DNA of 64,000 bases from positions 62,001 to 126,000 of the forward strand of contig NZ_CP019285.1 in NCBI RefSeq assembly GCF_000226975.2. The letters run 5' to 3'. This DNA comes from Halobiforma lacisalsi AJ5. GTDB lineage: Archaea > Halobacteriota > Halobacteria > Halobacteriales > Natrialbaceae. The notes below the pieces were generated by a model. It did no database searches. It saw only the letters and a list, made by a program, of their open reading frames with translations, and was not told where the DNA came from. The position numbers were made by a program, and so were the translations under genes. Shown in pieces: positions 26,625-35,068 of the stretch (its first letter is position 1; each line of letters opens with the position of its first letter).

Positions 26625-27035
26625 TCAGAACGTGTCTTCGATGATCTCGCCGACCGCGAAGTTCGATTTCACTTCGGTGACTTCGATCTTGACGCGTTCG
26701 CCGACGTCGGCACCGGGAACGATGATGACGTATCCCCGTTCCACGCGGGCGATCCCGTCGCCCTGCTTGCCGATGTCCTCGATTTCGACGTAGCGCGTTT
26801 CGCCGACGTCGACTGGCGGCTGGGGTTCCGAGGGCGCAGTCTCCGGCTGCGTCGAAGACGACCCTTCCCCGTCGGTATCCGCCTCGTCTCGAGAAATGAG
26901 CGCGACGCGGTACACTTCGTCCGGATCGATGTCGCCGGTCTCCACCTCTTGCCGTGGCACTTCGATGACGTATCGGTCCTCCTCTGCCGAAACCTCCGTA
27001 CTGAACAGACACAGGAGTTTTTCAGATATTTCCAC
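26625..27035 (-). CDS. TRAM-domain RNA-binding protein
   Basis: The 136-residue protein ends in a TRAM domain (about residues 78-136: RYVEIEDIGKQGDGIARVERG, then VIIVPGADVGERVKIEVTEVKSNFAVGEII), a small beta-barrel that binds RNA and is found alone in archaea. Archaeal TRAM proteins act as RNA chaperones. The N-terminal half (EISEKLLCLFSTEV, ...EVPRQEVETGDIDPDEVYRVALI) is conserved in haloarchaeal homologues, with an acidic Ser/Thr/Pro linker between. I set the start at GTG 27035: the N-terminal domain begins there, and a TATA-like CTATTATGC lies 30-40 bp upstream. Confidence 0.88.
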   Translation of the reverse strand: MEISEKLLCLFSTEVSAEEDRYVIEVPRQEVETGDIDPDEVYRVALISRDEADTDGEGSSSTQPETAPSEPQPPVDVGETRYVEIEDIGKQGDGIARVERGYVIIVPGADVGERVKIEVTEVKSNFAVGEIIEDTF

Positions 27036-27176
27036 AGGTAGACCCTCATCACTTTCTCTACTCCCCCTGCATAATAGAACTACCGACCGAACGGCTTCGC
27101 CGACCACCGCGGACGCCCCGTGTCGCGTCTCTCGCTCCCCGTATCGAGCTCGCTCGAGAGACAGTGTCACGGCGGG

Positions 27177-28949
27177 CTAGTCGGCCCACTCGCCCGCTCG
27201 AGCCGTCACGAACCGCGAGAGATCGACGCCCGCCTCCGTCTCGGTTTCGATCCCGAGCGCGGACGCCGCGTCCGCGTCCGTGTCCGTGTCCCCGTCCTCG
27301 AGGTCGTACGGCCGATTGACGACGATGTCGCCCGCCGTCCGGTCGCCGACCCCCGGAATCGCCGTGAGTTCGTCCATCGAGGCGGCGTTGATGTCGAGCG
27401 GGTACGGGACACCGGTTACCGAGCGATACCCGTGATCGACGACCGCGACGTCGATCGTTCGCCCGAGTTCGCGTTCGCCCGGAACCCCGACGAGCAGCGG
27501 ATAGGTTCCGAGCTGGCGGCCGAACGTCTTCCCGTCCTGGTGGTACTCGAGGTGAACGTCCGGCAGGACAGTCCCGGGCGGGGCGACCCGCTCGAGCATC
27601 GGGTTGTCGATCTCCTCGCGGACCCGTTGTTTGTAGCTTTTGAACAGCTTCTTGTGCTCCTTCGCGATCTCGGCACCCGTATCGGACATGTCGGTGCCGT
27701 CGAAGGACATCACCTGCCGGATGTTGACCCGCCGCAGCATGTACCCCTCGTCGTAGACTCGCTGCAGAAAGTCCATGTTGCGCTCGTAGGTCTCCTCGCG
27801 CTCGCCTTTGAGTCCGTGCAGGAGGTTGATGCCGGGCAGCAGTTTCGGAAGCCGGCGAGGGGCGTCGTCGCCGAAGGTGGGGCCGTCCCCGGGATCCTCG
27901 CCGGGTCTCCACCCAGCCTCCTCGTTGACGATCTTGACCGCCTCGAAACACTCCTCGGCGGTGACGTTCAGGTTGTTCTCCTCCTGGACGACGGGATCGG
28001 CGGACTCGAGTCCGAACGCGGCCGTGTCGCCGGGCGTGTTGTGCTTGGCGATGATCCGGATCCCCTCGCGGCTCTTCTCGGGCCACTCGACGATCGTGAT
28101 GGGGTTCATGTTGTCCAGGTGGAGCGTCTCGAGGTCGGGCGCGACCTCGCGGATGCCGCTGTACAGTTGCCGCAGCGCGTCGGGGTTGGGCGCTTCGCCG
28201 TCGCCGCCATAGGCGAGGATGTCGGCCTGTCGACCCAGCCGGAAGTGACGAACGCCGTGGTCAGAGAGCGCGTCGACCTCGCCGACGACGGTCGGTGCCG
28301 GTCGAAACTCGGGATTGCCGTAGAGGGGTTCGGTACAGAACGAACACCGGTACGCACAGCCCCGGGAGGTCTCGAGTTCGGCGATGAGGTACTCGGGGTG
28401 GTTGGGGTGTTGCTCGACGATGAACGCGCCCTCGCGTGCCCACCGCGAGACCTCGTCGACGTCGCGCATCCGGTTGTTGAACCCCTCGAGGCCGCTCTCG
28501 ACGAGGTCGTGGACGGCTGCTTCGACGTCGCCTTTCGCGACGAAATCAAAGTCCAGGTCCTGGCGCTCCGTTTCCGTGGCGCCGGCGTTCTCGTCGCCGA
28601 CGCCGAACTTGACGGGGCCGCCCATCAGGCTCGTCCCGTTGGCGGTCCAGGCGAGTTTGCGGACCTCGTCGGGTTCGGCGGGCGTGCCGCCGACGTACTT
28701 CCCGGGGACCGTCATTCCGCCCAGATAGATCATGAGATCGGCCTCGTCGACGTCGCGCCAGCGGTCGGGTTCGTCCCGGAGGCCGTCGATCGTGTGGTAC
28801 GTAATTCGGTCTCGCGGGACGCCCGCGTCGACGAGCGCGCCCGCGGTGTAGCGCGGATACGTCGAAACGTACGGCGGCACCCCGAAGTGTGCGGGCTCGT
28901 CGACGTAGCCGTCGACGATGGTCACGGAGAGCCGTTCGGGGTCGGTCAT
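27177..28949 (-). CDS. Radical SAM protein with B12-binding-like N-terminus and C-terminal HhH
   Basis: The 590-residue protein carries the radical SAM cluster motif Cys198-x3-Cys202-x2-Cys205 in SRGCAYRCSFCTEP. Before it is a Rossmann-like region (VTIVDGYVDEPAHFG, AGALVDAGV, LMIYLGGMTVPGKY) similar to cobalamin-binding domains. Near the end is a helix-hairpin-helix (LDINAASMDELTAIPGVGDRTAGDIV). This layout is a conserved archaeal family of unknown reaction; the HhH suggests contact with nucleic acid. Transcription probably starts from the TATA-like GTTTTATCAC at 28970-28981, leaving almost no leader before the ATG. Confidence 0.87.
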   Translation of the reverse strand: MTDPERLSVTIVDGYVDEPAHFGVPPYVSTYPRYTAGALVDAGVPRDRITYHTIDGLRDEPDRWRDVDEADLMIYLGGMTVPGKYVGGTPAEPDEVRKLAWTANGTSLMGGPVKFGVGDENAGATETERQDLDFDFVAKGDVEAAVHDLVESGLEGFNNRMRDVDEVSRWAREGAFIVEQHPNHPEYLIAELETSRGCAYRCSFCTEPLYGNPEFRPAPTVVGEVDALSDHGVRHFRLGRQADILAYGGDGEAPNPDALRQLYSGIREVAPDLETLHLDNMNPITIVEWPEKSREGIRIIAKHNTPGDTAAFGLESADPVVQEENNLNVTAEECFEAVKIVNEEAGWRPGEDPGDGPTFGDDAPRRLPKLLPGINLLHGLKGEREETYERNMDFLQRVYDEGYMLRRVNIRQVMSFDGTDMSDTGAEIAKEHKKLFKSYKQRVREEIDNPMLERVAPPGTVLPDVHLEYHQDGKTFGRQLGTYPLLVGVPGERELGRTIDVAVVDHGYRSVTGVPYPLDINAASMDELTAIPGVGDRTAGDIVVNRPYDLEDGDTDTDADAASALGIETETEAGVDLSRFVTARAGEWAD

Positions 28950-29140
28950 AGGGGCCGATAGCGCCTCGAGTGATAAAACGGTGACTACACGGGCCGTCTC
29001 GAACGACTGAGAACAACCCGAAAAACTCGGCTACGCTCGAGTAGATTTAAGGATCCGATAGTTCAACGTAAACGGGCGTACCGATCGCGCGGACGCCGCC
29101 GATGGTGTCCCGTTTGGGCCGCGATCGATCCCACTCGAGA

Positions 29141-29851
29141 TCATGAGCGGACGTACCGGTCGACGACGGCTCGTCTGTGCGGTTGCCCTCCTCGTGCTTT
29201 CGAGCACGCCCGTTGCGGGGACAGCAGCGGCGAGTGCCGACTCCGGGCTGGTCCACGGGCGAGCTGGACCCGAGCACGGTCTCGCACCACCTCTCGTCGC
29301 TGGAGGAGGACGGGCTCGTCGTCCGGGAGCGCGACGGGCCGGCGATCGTTAACCGGGTCGCGCCCGAGGTCGAACCCGCACTCGAGCGGGCAGAGCCGGC
29401 CGACTGACCGGCAGCAGGCTCGCCGGGTTGGCCAGTGCCAGTACGTGGCTCGATTCACAGTCGGATTACGGTCGTTCCCCTCCCCGCTGCTCCCGTTTTC
29501 GTCGCTTGAGCCGAACCGGAACGGCTCCGCCGATCCGTTCGCTGCCTGCGGATCGAAGACGAGTTCGCCGTCACCGTAGACGGTCAGCGAGAACCGGCGG
29601 AATCCGATCCGGACGCCGCCGGATCGCCGGCAGTCGCCGGACGTCGGTTCGAACGGGGCGTCGAGTGCCTCCGAATCGACGGCGTCGAACAGGCGCTGGT
29701 CGTCGGCGAACTCGAGTTCGGGGACCGTTCGAACGACGGCGACGATACAGGTCGATATCGGCCGTGGATCCGACCAGTCACACTGAACGTGGATGGTCCC
29801 GGTCTCGGCGTTCCGGCGGATGGTCGGCTCGAACACGCTATCGTCGGTCAT
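29141..29851 (-). CDS. HalOD1-domain protein with abnormal C-terminal read-through
   Basis: Residues 1-105 form a HalOD1 domain (HVQCDWSDPRPISTCIVAVVRTV, DAVDSEALDAPFEPT, GGVRIGFRRFSLTVYGDGELVFD), where family members normally end. Here the frame runs on for another 130 residues of Arg/Pro/Cys-rich sequence with no recognisable fold, antisense to the broken gene at 29143-29407. The natural stop was probably lost by a deletion. The start is the ATG at 29851; the domain is well supported, the tail is not. Confidence 0.6.
   Translation of the reverse strand: MTDDSVFEPTIRRNAETGTIHVQCDWSDPRPISTCIVAVVRTVPELEFADDQRLFDAVDSEALDAPFEPTSGDCRRSGGVRIGFRRFSLTVYGDGELVFDPQAANGSAEPFRFGSSDENGSSGEGNDRNPTVNRATYWHWPTRRACCRSVGRLCPLECGFDLGRDPVNDRRPVALPDDEPVLLQRREVVRDRARVQLARGPARSRHSPLLSPQRACSKARGGQPHRRAVVDRYVRS
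29143..29407 (+). pseudogene. Remnant of a signal-peptide plus winged-helix membrane regulator, internally deleted and frameshifted
   Basis: The ATG at 29143 opens a signal-peptide-like segment (RRLVCAVALLVLSSTPVAGTAAA). About 36 codons later, in the next frame, comes a typical ArsR-like recognition helix and wing: DPSTVSHHLSSLEEDGLVV then NRVAPEVEPALERAEPAD and a stop at 29405-29407. Haloarchaea have exported or membrane proteins that begin with such a signal and end with this HTH; the several hundred codons in between are missing. It is best read as a deletion scar. Confidence 0.6.
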
Positions 29852-29975
29852 GTATCTGCTCGTCGACGATCGGGTTGAAAGCGGTATGGACAAACGCGTC
29901 CAAACGGGACCGGTTCCTCGACGATGGTCCGGGAGCCGAATGTTGATTAGTTCGGCACCCGGAGTACCGACCGAA

Positions 29976-30134
29976 ATGCCACCGACGGAAGAAATCGTCT
30001 GTACCGCGGAGGACTGTTTTCTCGACCTGTTCGAGAACCACTACACGTACGACGTCCCCGAGGAGTTCGACGTCTCAGAGCTCTCGTGTCCGGTCTGTGG
30101 CGGCACGGACTGTCTCGAGCCGGTCGAGCTTTGA
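29976..30134 (+). CDS. Small CPxCG-related zinc-finger protein
   Basis: The 52-residue protein has CTAEDC near residue 9 and CPVCGGTDC near residue 38, i.e. two Cys pairs that can hold one zinc ion. The middle is rich in acidic and aromatic residues (LDLFENHYTYDVPEEFDV). Such mini zinc fingers are abundant in haloarchaea and a few have been shown to affect motility or stress, but this one has no known role. Confidence 0.75.
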   Translation: MPPTEEIVCTAEDCFLDLFENHYTYDVPEEFDVSELSCPVCGGTDCLEPVEL

Positions 30135-30253
30135 GCGACCGAGCGCTCCGAGGTGACCGTTACCGAGGAGGGGACGGCCGCCGGCCGACGCGCCGGGCGA
30201 CCTCGTGTATCAAAATCAATAATAGCGTGGTCGTCATAGGTTCCGGTCCGGCC

Positions 30254-30442
30254 ATGTCTTACCCGTACTGCCAGACCCAGGCGTCCGCTTCCGGCCGTCG
30301 AGTCGGGCCGGTCGCAGGTTCGGACGGGCGTCCCGTCCCGACCGCGTCCGTATCCGCGGCTTCGTCCCCGTTCTCACCCTCCCTCGGATCGTCCCGAACC
30401 CCGGCGAGCGCGCCCTGCGCCGCCGGAGGTGACCGGGAGTGA
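30254..30442 (+). CDS. Possible 62-residue ORF coupled to the Hsp20 gene
   Basis: An ATG frame rich in Ser/Pro/Ala (MSYPYCQTQASASGRR...) ends with a TGA whose bases overlap the GTG start of the Hsp20 gene (GTGA, 30439-30442). The overlap suggests coupled translation. An A+T-rich stretch, AAAATCAATAATAG (30213-30226), lies upstream and could supply a promoter. No domain is recognisable, so it may only be a translated leader. Confidence 0.35.
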   Translation: MSYPYCQTQASASGRRVGPVAGSDGRPVPTASVSAASSPFSPSLGSSRTPASAPCAAGGDRE

Positions 30443-30936
30443 GCCCCCGCGACCTCGTCGAATCCGTCGGCCGCTTCCTCTACCGACAGGTCGGGCGCGC
30501 GAACGGGCGCGCTCAGAGTTATCGATCGCTCCCCGTCGACGTGCTCGAGGACGATACGTCCTATCTCGTGGTCTTCGACGCGCCCGGGGCCGAACCGGAC
30601 GACGTTCAGGTGCGATACCTCGGCGGCAACGTCAGGATCAGGATCGAACGGTTCCGCCGGTATCGCGAGCGCTTCGAGATGCGGTTCCCCGGCCGAGGGA
30701 TGGAACTGGGCGGTGAAGCCGAGTTGCCGCCCGACGCGATCGTCGACCCCGACGCGGGCACCGCGACGCTTACGGAGACGGGCACACTGAGCGTCGAAAT
30801 TCCGAAGGATACGTCGGGTTCGCCCTCGGCTACCGACGACGAGACGATCGAGGAAACGGACGACTCGAGTGCCGAGACGAAAGCGAACGCAAATCCGAAT
30901 CCGAACCCGAATCCCAACCCCGACGCCGACGACTGA
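30439..30936 (+). CDS. Hsp20/alpha-crystallin family small heat-shock protein
   Basis: The 165-residue protein has an alpha-crystallin domain from about residue 30 to 120: LPVDVLEDDTSYLVVFDAPGAEPDDVQVRYLG, RFRRYRERFEMRFPGRG, LPPDAIVDPDAGTATLTETGTLSVEIPK. It prevents aggregation of unfolded proteins. The domain is followed by an acidic tail ending in Asn-Pro dipeptides (AAT-CCG hexamer repeat). The start is a GTG that overlaps the stop of a 62-codon ORF. The I-x-I/V motif that many Hsp20 proteins use for oligomer contacts is not obvious at the C-terminus. Confidence 0.85.
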   Translation: MSPRDLVESVGRFLYRQVGRANGRAQSYRSLPVDVLEDDTSYLVVFDAPGAEPDDVQVRYLGGNVRIRIERFRRYRERFEMRFPGRGMELGGEAELPPDAIVDPDAGTATLTETGTLSVEIPKDTSGSPSATDDETIEETDDSSAETKANANPNPNPNPNPDADD

Positions 30937-30946
30937 CCCGTCTCCG

Positions 30947-32152
30947 TCACTCCCCGTCGATACGCATCCCTTCTTCCACTGCGAACTCCTCGTCCCCGTC
31001 GAACCGCGTCGGATCGAAGGCGTCGATTCCCTCGCCGCCGACGATCTCGGTCGCGATCCGCTCGCCGATCGCCGGCGCGCGCATGAAGCCGTGGCCCTGG
31101 AACCCTGTCGCGACGTAGATCCCGTCCCGGAGTTCGCCGATCAGCGGATCGCGGTCAGGCGTCGCCGTACAGAGCCCGGCCCAGGCTCGCTCGAGGTCGT
31201 CCGGTCCGAGTTCGACGTCCAGCCGGCCGGAAACGCGCTCGAGGAGGTCCGCGGCGAACCCGTCGTTTGCGTCCCGGTCGTAGTCGTCCGGGTCGGCCTC
31301 GCGCTCCTCGGTGCCGTCGCCGGCAAGGAGCCCGTCGGGGTGCGGACGGACGTAGAATCCCTCGCTTGCGTCGTACCAGGTCGGCTCCTCGAGGTCGCAG
31401 TCGGCGACCAGCGCCTGGACGCGATAGGGTTTCATCGCGATCGGCACGCCGGCGTCGGCGAGCACTGTCTTCGTTCGCGCGCCCGCCGCAACGAGGACGG
31501 CGTCGACCTCGCGTTCCGTGCCATCGGGTTCGACGACCCGTGCGGGGTCGGTTCGGACCTCGACCGCCGTCTCCGGCGCGAGCGTCGCGCCCGCGCCGTC
31601 CGCCGCGGCTGCGAGACAGGCCGTGTAGCGGGCGGGATCGGTGTAGCCGGCCGCGCCCGCGATTCCGGCGACCGCGACGTCGTCCGTCCACAGTGCCGGG
31701 AACCGGTCGGCCAGCGCGTCGCCGTCCATCTCGAGGGCGACGACTCCGTGGTCCTGCATCAGGCTCACCTGTCGGCGGATCGCCTCGGCCCGTTGCTCGT
31801 CGCCCTCGCGGGCGAGCCAGACGTAGGGACACTCGACGAACTGGAAGGTGTCGTCGCCGGAGAGCCGCCGGAAGCGTTCGATGGCGTCGCCCGCGATTTC
31901 GGCGTCCAGCGGGTCCGCGTAGGCGTCGTAGCAGATCCCCGCGGCGCGGCCGCTCGCGCCGCTTGCGATCCCCTCGCGGTCGTAGAGGGTGACGTCCGCG
32001 CCGGCCCGAGCCATGTCGTAGGCCGCGGTCGCGCCGACGGCTCCCGCACCGACGACGGCGACCTCCATGCCAGCGCCCTCGTCGACGAAGGCGTCCGCGC
32101 CGACGGCGAGTTCGAGGTCCGAGTCGCCGTCGGGGTCGATCCCCTCGCTCAT
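30947..32152 (-). CDS. FAD-dependent oxidoreductase of the DAO (glycine/D-amino-acid oxidase) family
   Basis: The 401-residue protein has an FAD-binding Rossmann motif MEVAVVGAGAVGATAAYDMARAGADVTLYD (from residue 29), the DAO-family SGASGRAAGICYDAYAD segment, and a C-terminal DGIYVATGFQGHGFMRAPAIGERIA that closes over the FAD. About 28 acidic residues precede the domain. Its ATG overlaps the stop of the creatininase-like gene by four bases, so the two proteins are made together and may act in one catabolic path, for example on an N-methylated or cyclic amide compound. The substrate cannot be fixed. Confidence 0.85.
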   Translation of the reverse strand: MSEGIDPDGDSDLELAVGADAFVDEGAGMEVAVVGAGAVGATAAYDMARAGADVTLYDREGIASGASGRAAGICYDAYADPLDAEIAGDAIERFRRLSGDDTFQFVECPYVWLAREGDEQRAEAIRRQVSLMQDHGVVALEMDGDALADRFPALWTDDVAVAGIAGAAGYTDPARYTACLAAAADGAGATLAPETAVEVRTDPARVVEPDGTEREVDAVLVAAGARTKTVLADAGVPIAMKPYRVQALVADCDLEEPTWYDASEGFYVRPHPDGLLAGDGTEEREADPDDYDRDANDGFAADLLERVSGRLDVELGPDDLERAWAGLCTATPDRDPLIGELRDGIYVATGFQGHGFMRAPAIGERIATEIVGGEGIDAFDPTRFDGDEEFAVEEGMRIDGE

Positions 32153-32934
32153 TTGTGGGCTCGCGGCCAGCAGTCCTCGAGCGGTCGCTCGGCGAGCCAG
32201 TCAAACAGCGTCACCAGCCGATCGCAGCCGGTCTCGAACAGTTCGCGGCCTTTCTCGGGGTCGGCCTGGGTCGGCCGTCCGACCGCGCCGCTCTCGGAGA
32301 AGTCGATCGTGTCGAACCCGGTGGGCGCGCCCTGGACCGTCTCGCCCCAGCCCTCGCTGGCCCCCTCCTCGGCGGCCTCGAGTTCGTCGGGGACGACGAG
32401 GTCCTCGCGGAGGTGCCACAGCAGGCTCGACTCCATCGCGTCGGCGTGGCCGCCCTCCTCGTCGAACAGGTCGTCGGCGAGGTCGTCGACGGCGTCCCAC
32501 CAGTTCCACGGCGGGGCGAACGCGGTGCGGTCGTCCCGGAGTCGGCGGGCCGCCCGCCGCAGGGCAGCGCCGTTGCCCCCGTGGCCGTTGACGACGACGG
32601 CCTTCCCGAGGCCGTGTTCGGCGAGACTCGAGAGCGTCTCCGCGACGTACCGCTCGAACGTCTCCTCGGAGACGTACAGCGTGCCGTCGAACTGGCGGTG
32701 GTGGACGCTGACCCCGACCGGCACGGTCGGGAGGACGACGGCGGTCGCGCCGTCGTGGGACTCGTTCGTTCGCTCGACGGCCCTCCGGGCGAACGCCCGG
32801 GCGGCCATGTGGTCCATCCCGAGCGGGAGCGCCGGCCCGTGCTGTTCGGTGCTTCCCGTCGGGAGTACAGCGACGTCGGCCGCCTCGAGGGCGTCGGCGG
32901 CCGCGGTCGTCGTTCGTTCGGCGAGCAGCGTCAT
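32149..32934 (-). CDS. Creatininase-family amidohydrolase
   Basis: The 261-residue protein has the metal-binding motifs of the family: PTGSTEQHGPALPLGMD near residue 26, VVVNGHGGNGAALR near residue 113 and EEGGHADAMESSLLWHL near residue 158. Members include creatininase and the archaeal FAPy deformylase ArfB of riboflavin/F420 synthesis, and MftE peptidases; I cannot choose among these. It is followed with ATGA overlap by an FAD oxidoreductase. The promoter box at 32965-32972 makes the message leaderless. Confidence 0.87.
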   Translation of the reverse strand: MTLLAERTTTAAADALEAADVAVLPTGSTEQHGPALPLGMDHMAARAFARRAVERTNESHDGATAVVLPTVPVGVSVHHRQFDGTLYVSEETFERYVAETLSSLAEHGLGKAVVVNGHGGNGAALRRAARRLRDDRTAFAPPWNWWDAVDDLADDLFDEEGGHADAMESSLLWHLREDLVVPDELEAAEEGASEGWGETVQGAPTGFDTIDFSESGAVGRPTQADPEKGRELFETGCDRLVTLFDWLAERPLEDCWPRAHK

Positions 32935-32964
32935 ACCTATACCTGCCCGTGGTTCCCGGAGTGG

Positions 32965-32972
32965 CTTATAAT
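32965..32972 (-). promoter_or_regulatory. TATA box for the creatininase/FAD-oxidoreductase operon
   Basis: ATTATAAG on the minus strand lies about 30 bp before the ATG at 32934, the spacing of a leaderless haloarchaeal promoter. Confidence 0.65.
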
Positions 32973-33013
32973 CCCGGGAAGGGACGGTTGAAGAAACCGG
33001 GGGTGACGACGCG

Positions 33014-33796
33014 TTACTCCCGGAAGCGCTCGAGTCCCCGCGCGGGGTAGCCGACGACGGTCGTCGCGCCAGCCTCGCGGAGCGCCTCCGTCTGTGCGCG
33101 AACGTCGTCTTCGGTGCCGACGAGCGCGTAGTCCTCGGCCGCTGCAAGCAGGACCTCGCGGGTGCGGCCGGTCGCGCTGGCGTCCGCGTCGGGGTCGTCG
33201 TCGGGCAGGGCCGAGGCGACGGGCCGTCGGCGCGCGACGTAGTCGCCGACCCCCTCGAGGACCGCGTCCTCGTCGTCGGAGAGGACCGTCGGCGCGTAGA
33301 CGGCGATCTCACCCTCGAACCCCGCGGCTCGCAGCGCCCGGAGTTCGCGCTCCGTCGAGCGCGAGAGCAGGTCGTACTGGGTCGCGCCCGTCGCCATCGC
33401 GATCCGTTCGACGCTCTCGGTGCCCACCCAGGCCTCGGGTGCAGTCTCGAGCGCCGCGCCGAGACGGGGCGCGACGGCCCGCCCTCGTTCCTCGTCGGAG
33501 AGGTAGGCGGGGTGACCCGCGACGACGACGCGGCCGACCGATTCGGGCAGGTCCGCAAGCAGCGAGTCGTCGCCGAGGGGGTCGTAGCCGTCGGCGCGGA
33601 CGGGGGTCGTGACACGGACCTCGGCGTCGTCGGCCAGCGCCTCGAGCGTTCCCGGGTCGGGAACGTGCTCGCGGCCCTCGTAGTCGATGGCGAAGGCGTC
33701 GGCCGGGATCGACGTCGCGGCAGTGACGTCACACTCGGTCGGTTTCAGCGCGATCGCGTCGAGGCCAGTACGGGCTACGGTACTCGTCGTTAGCAT
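33014..33796 (-). CDS. Conserved haloarchaeal hypothetical protein (LLM-oxidoreductase-like tail)
   Basis: The 260-residue protein has an alternating strand/helix pattern of a barrel (AFAIDYEGREHVPDPGTLEALA, RVTTPVRADGYDPL, GRVVVAGHPAYLSDEE, EGEIAVYAPTVLSDDEDAVLEGV). Its C-terminus (YALVGTEDDVRAQTEALREAGATTVVGYP) resembles the last helix-strand of F420-dependent luciferase-like oxidoreductases. No cofactor or catalytic motif is certain. It sits alone between the creatininase gene and a Nudix gene. A degraded or specialised LLM protein is possible; I would not assign a function. Confidence 0.65.
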   Translation of the reverse strand: MLTTSTVARTGLDAIALKPTECDVTAATSIPADAFAIDYEGREHVPDPGTLEALADDAEVRVTTPVRADGYDPLGDDSLLADLPESVGRVVVAGHPAYLSDEERGRAVAPRLGAALETAPEAWVGTESVERIAMATGATQYDLLSRSTERELRALRAAGFEGEIAVYAPTVLSDDEDAVLEGVGDYVARRRPVASALPDDDPDADASATGRTREVLLAAAEDYALVGTEDDVRAQTEALREAGATTVVGYPARGLERFRE

Positions 33797-33940
33797 CTAC
33801 GATCACCTCGCAGGACAAAGGAGAGACGGTTACAGTCGGTGCGGAACTCGATCCATCGTCTGTGCGACCATAGGCGTGCTGGGCGGCGCGAGTCCAAAAG
33901 CCTGACGCTCCATCGAGTTTTTGCACCCGCCCAATTCGCG

Positions 33941-34561
33941 CTACTCGAGGGCGTCGGCGTCCCCCTCGGTGCCGCCCGGCCGGTCGATCCGCTCGGGCGC
34001 TTCGAACTCCGTCGCCAGTTCGAGCAACTGGACCAGAATGCGGCCGGTCGCGCCCCAGACGGTGTAGCCGTCGACGTGGAAGTAGTGGATGACGATGTCG
34101 CCGTAGTAGGGGTGGTCCCTGCGCTCGTACTCGTAGTTCTCGGGATCGAGCAGCCCCGATAGCGGGAGGGGGACGATCTCGGCGACCTCGTCGTCGTCGC
34201 GCTCGTACTCCCGGTCGGGCACACGGGCGACGAACGGCGTGACGGCGTACTCGGTCACGGTCCGGATGTCGTCCAGGCGGCCGACGACCTCGGCCTCGTC
34301 GGGTTCCAGGCCGATCTCCTCGTTTGCCTCCCGCAGCGCCGTCTCGAGGATCGAATCGTCCTCGGGTTCGGCGCCGCCGCCGGGGAAGCTCATCTGGCCC
34401 GGGTGTTCCCCGAGGTGGTCCGCGCGGCGGGTAAACAGCAGGTAGTCCTCGCCGTCGCGTTCGACGATCGGTGCGAGGACCGCGGCGTCGTACTTCTGGT
34501 CGTCGATCGCTTCGGGTTCGTGTGCCGCGACCGGCTCGAGGGTGAGCGTCCGCCGAGCCAT
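33941..34561 (-). CDS. Nudix hydrolase, CoA pyrophosphatase-like
   Basis: The 206-residue protein has a full Nudix box (residues 61-85, GGGAEPEDDSILETALREAN then EEIGL) preceded by LLFTRRADHLGEHPGQMSFPGG, the signature of the NudL/CoA-diphosphatase subgroup. It would split CoA or its derivatives into phosphopantetheine and 3',5'-ADP. The stop of the upstream gene (34565) is 3 bp from its ATG, so it is cotranscribed with that small protein. Confidence 0.9.
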   Translation of the reverse strand: MARRTLTLEPVAAHEPEAIDDQKYDAAVLAPIVERDGEDYLLFTRRADHLGEHPGQMSFPGGGAEPEDDSILETALREANEEIGLEPDEAEVVGRLDDIRTVTEYAVTPFVARVPDREYERDDDEVAEIVPLPLSGLLDPENYEYERRDHPYYGDIVIHYFHVDGYTVWGATGRILVQLLELATEFEAPERIDRPGGTEGDADALE

Positions 34562-34564
34562 GCG

Positions 34565-35038
34565 TTACTCGAGCGCCTCCTCGAGTCGTCGCCGTTCGTC
34601 GGCCAACTCGACCGGAGCCCAGGATTCGACGTCGTAGCTCACGTCGAGCAGTTCGTGGAGCCGATCCTCGTCCCCGTCGTCGATCGCCGCCTCGAGCTCC
34701 GACCGGAACCGTTCGCGAACCGCCTCGCCGAGCGCCTCGCGGTCCGGACGGCGACGCTCGATATCGAGGATGTGAGGGACGTCCTCCGCGTACGTCGGTA
34801 CCGACGGGAACGCGGTTGGGCCGGCGACCAGCAGGGGGCCGTCGGCGCCGTCATCCCGGTACCGGACGAGCGCGAACCCCTCGATTGCCTCCTCGATCGC
34901 CGTCTCGACCGCCGCCTCCTCGATCGACTGTCCGTCGGCGCGGAAGGCCGCCTCCGAGAGCGCCCGCTCGAGTTCGGCGCGGGTCAATCCGCCGAACAGG
35001 TCGACGATACCGGCCAGTTCGTCGGCGGTCGCGTCCAT
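34565..35038 (-). CDS. Conserved haloarchaeal hypothetical protein
   Basis: The 157-residue acidic, mostly helical protein starts MDATADELAGIVDLFGGLTRAELERALSEAAFRADG, a helix-turn-helix-like start, and contains VLVAGPTAFPSVP-like and AEDVPHILDIERR stretches. It looks like a conserved single-domain family in this class; I do not recognise a function. It shares a transcript with the Nudix gene. A TATA-like TTAATC lies at 35062-35073, 25-30 bp before the start. Confidence 0.7.
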   Translation of the reverse strand: MDATADELAGIVDLFGGLTRAELERALSEAAFRADGQSIEEAAVETAIEEAIEGFALVRYRDDGADGPLLVAGPTAFPSVPTYAEDVPHILDIERRRPDREALGEAVRERFRSELEAAIDDGDEDRLHELLDVSYDVESWAPVELADERRRLEEALE

Positions 35039-35068
35039 AGCGCCGTCAACGCTCGCCTGAAAGATTAA

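Noticed and set aside
30869-32971. A 700-codon open frame on the plus strand
   Set aside because: It lies antisense over the FAD oxidoreductase and creatininase genes. Its product is Arg/Val-rich without domains, the typical mirror frame of G+C-rich haloarchaeal genes.
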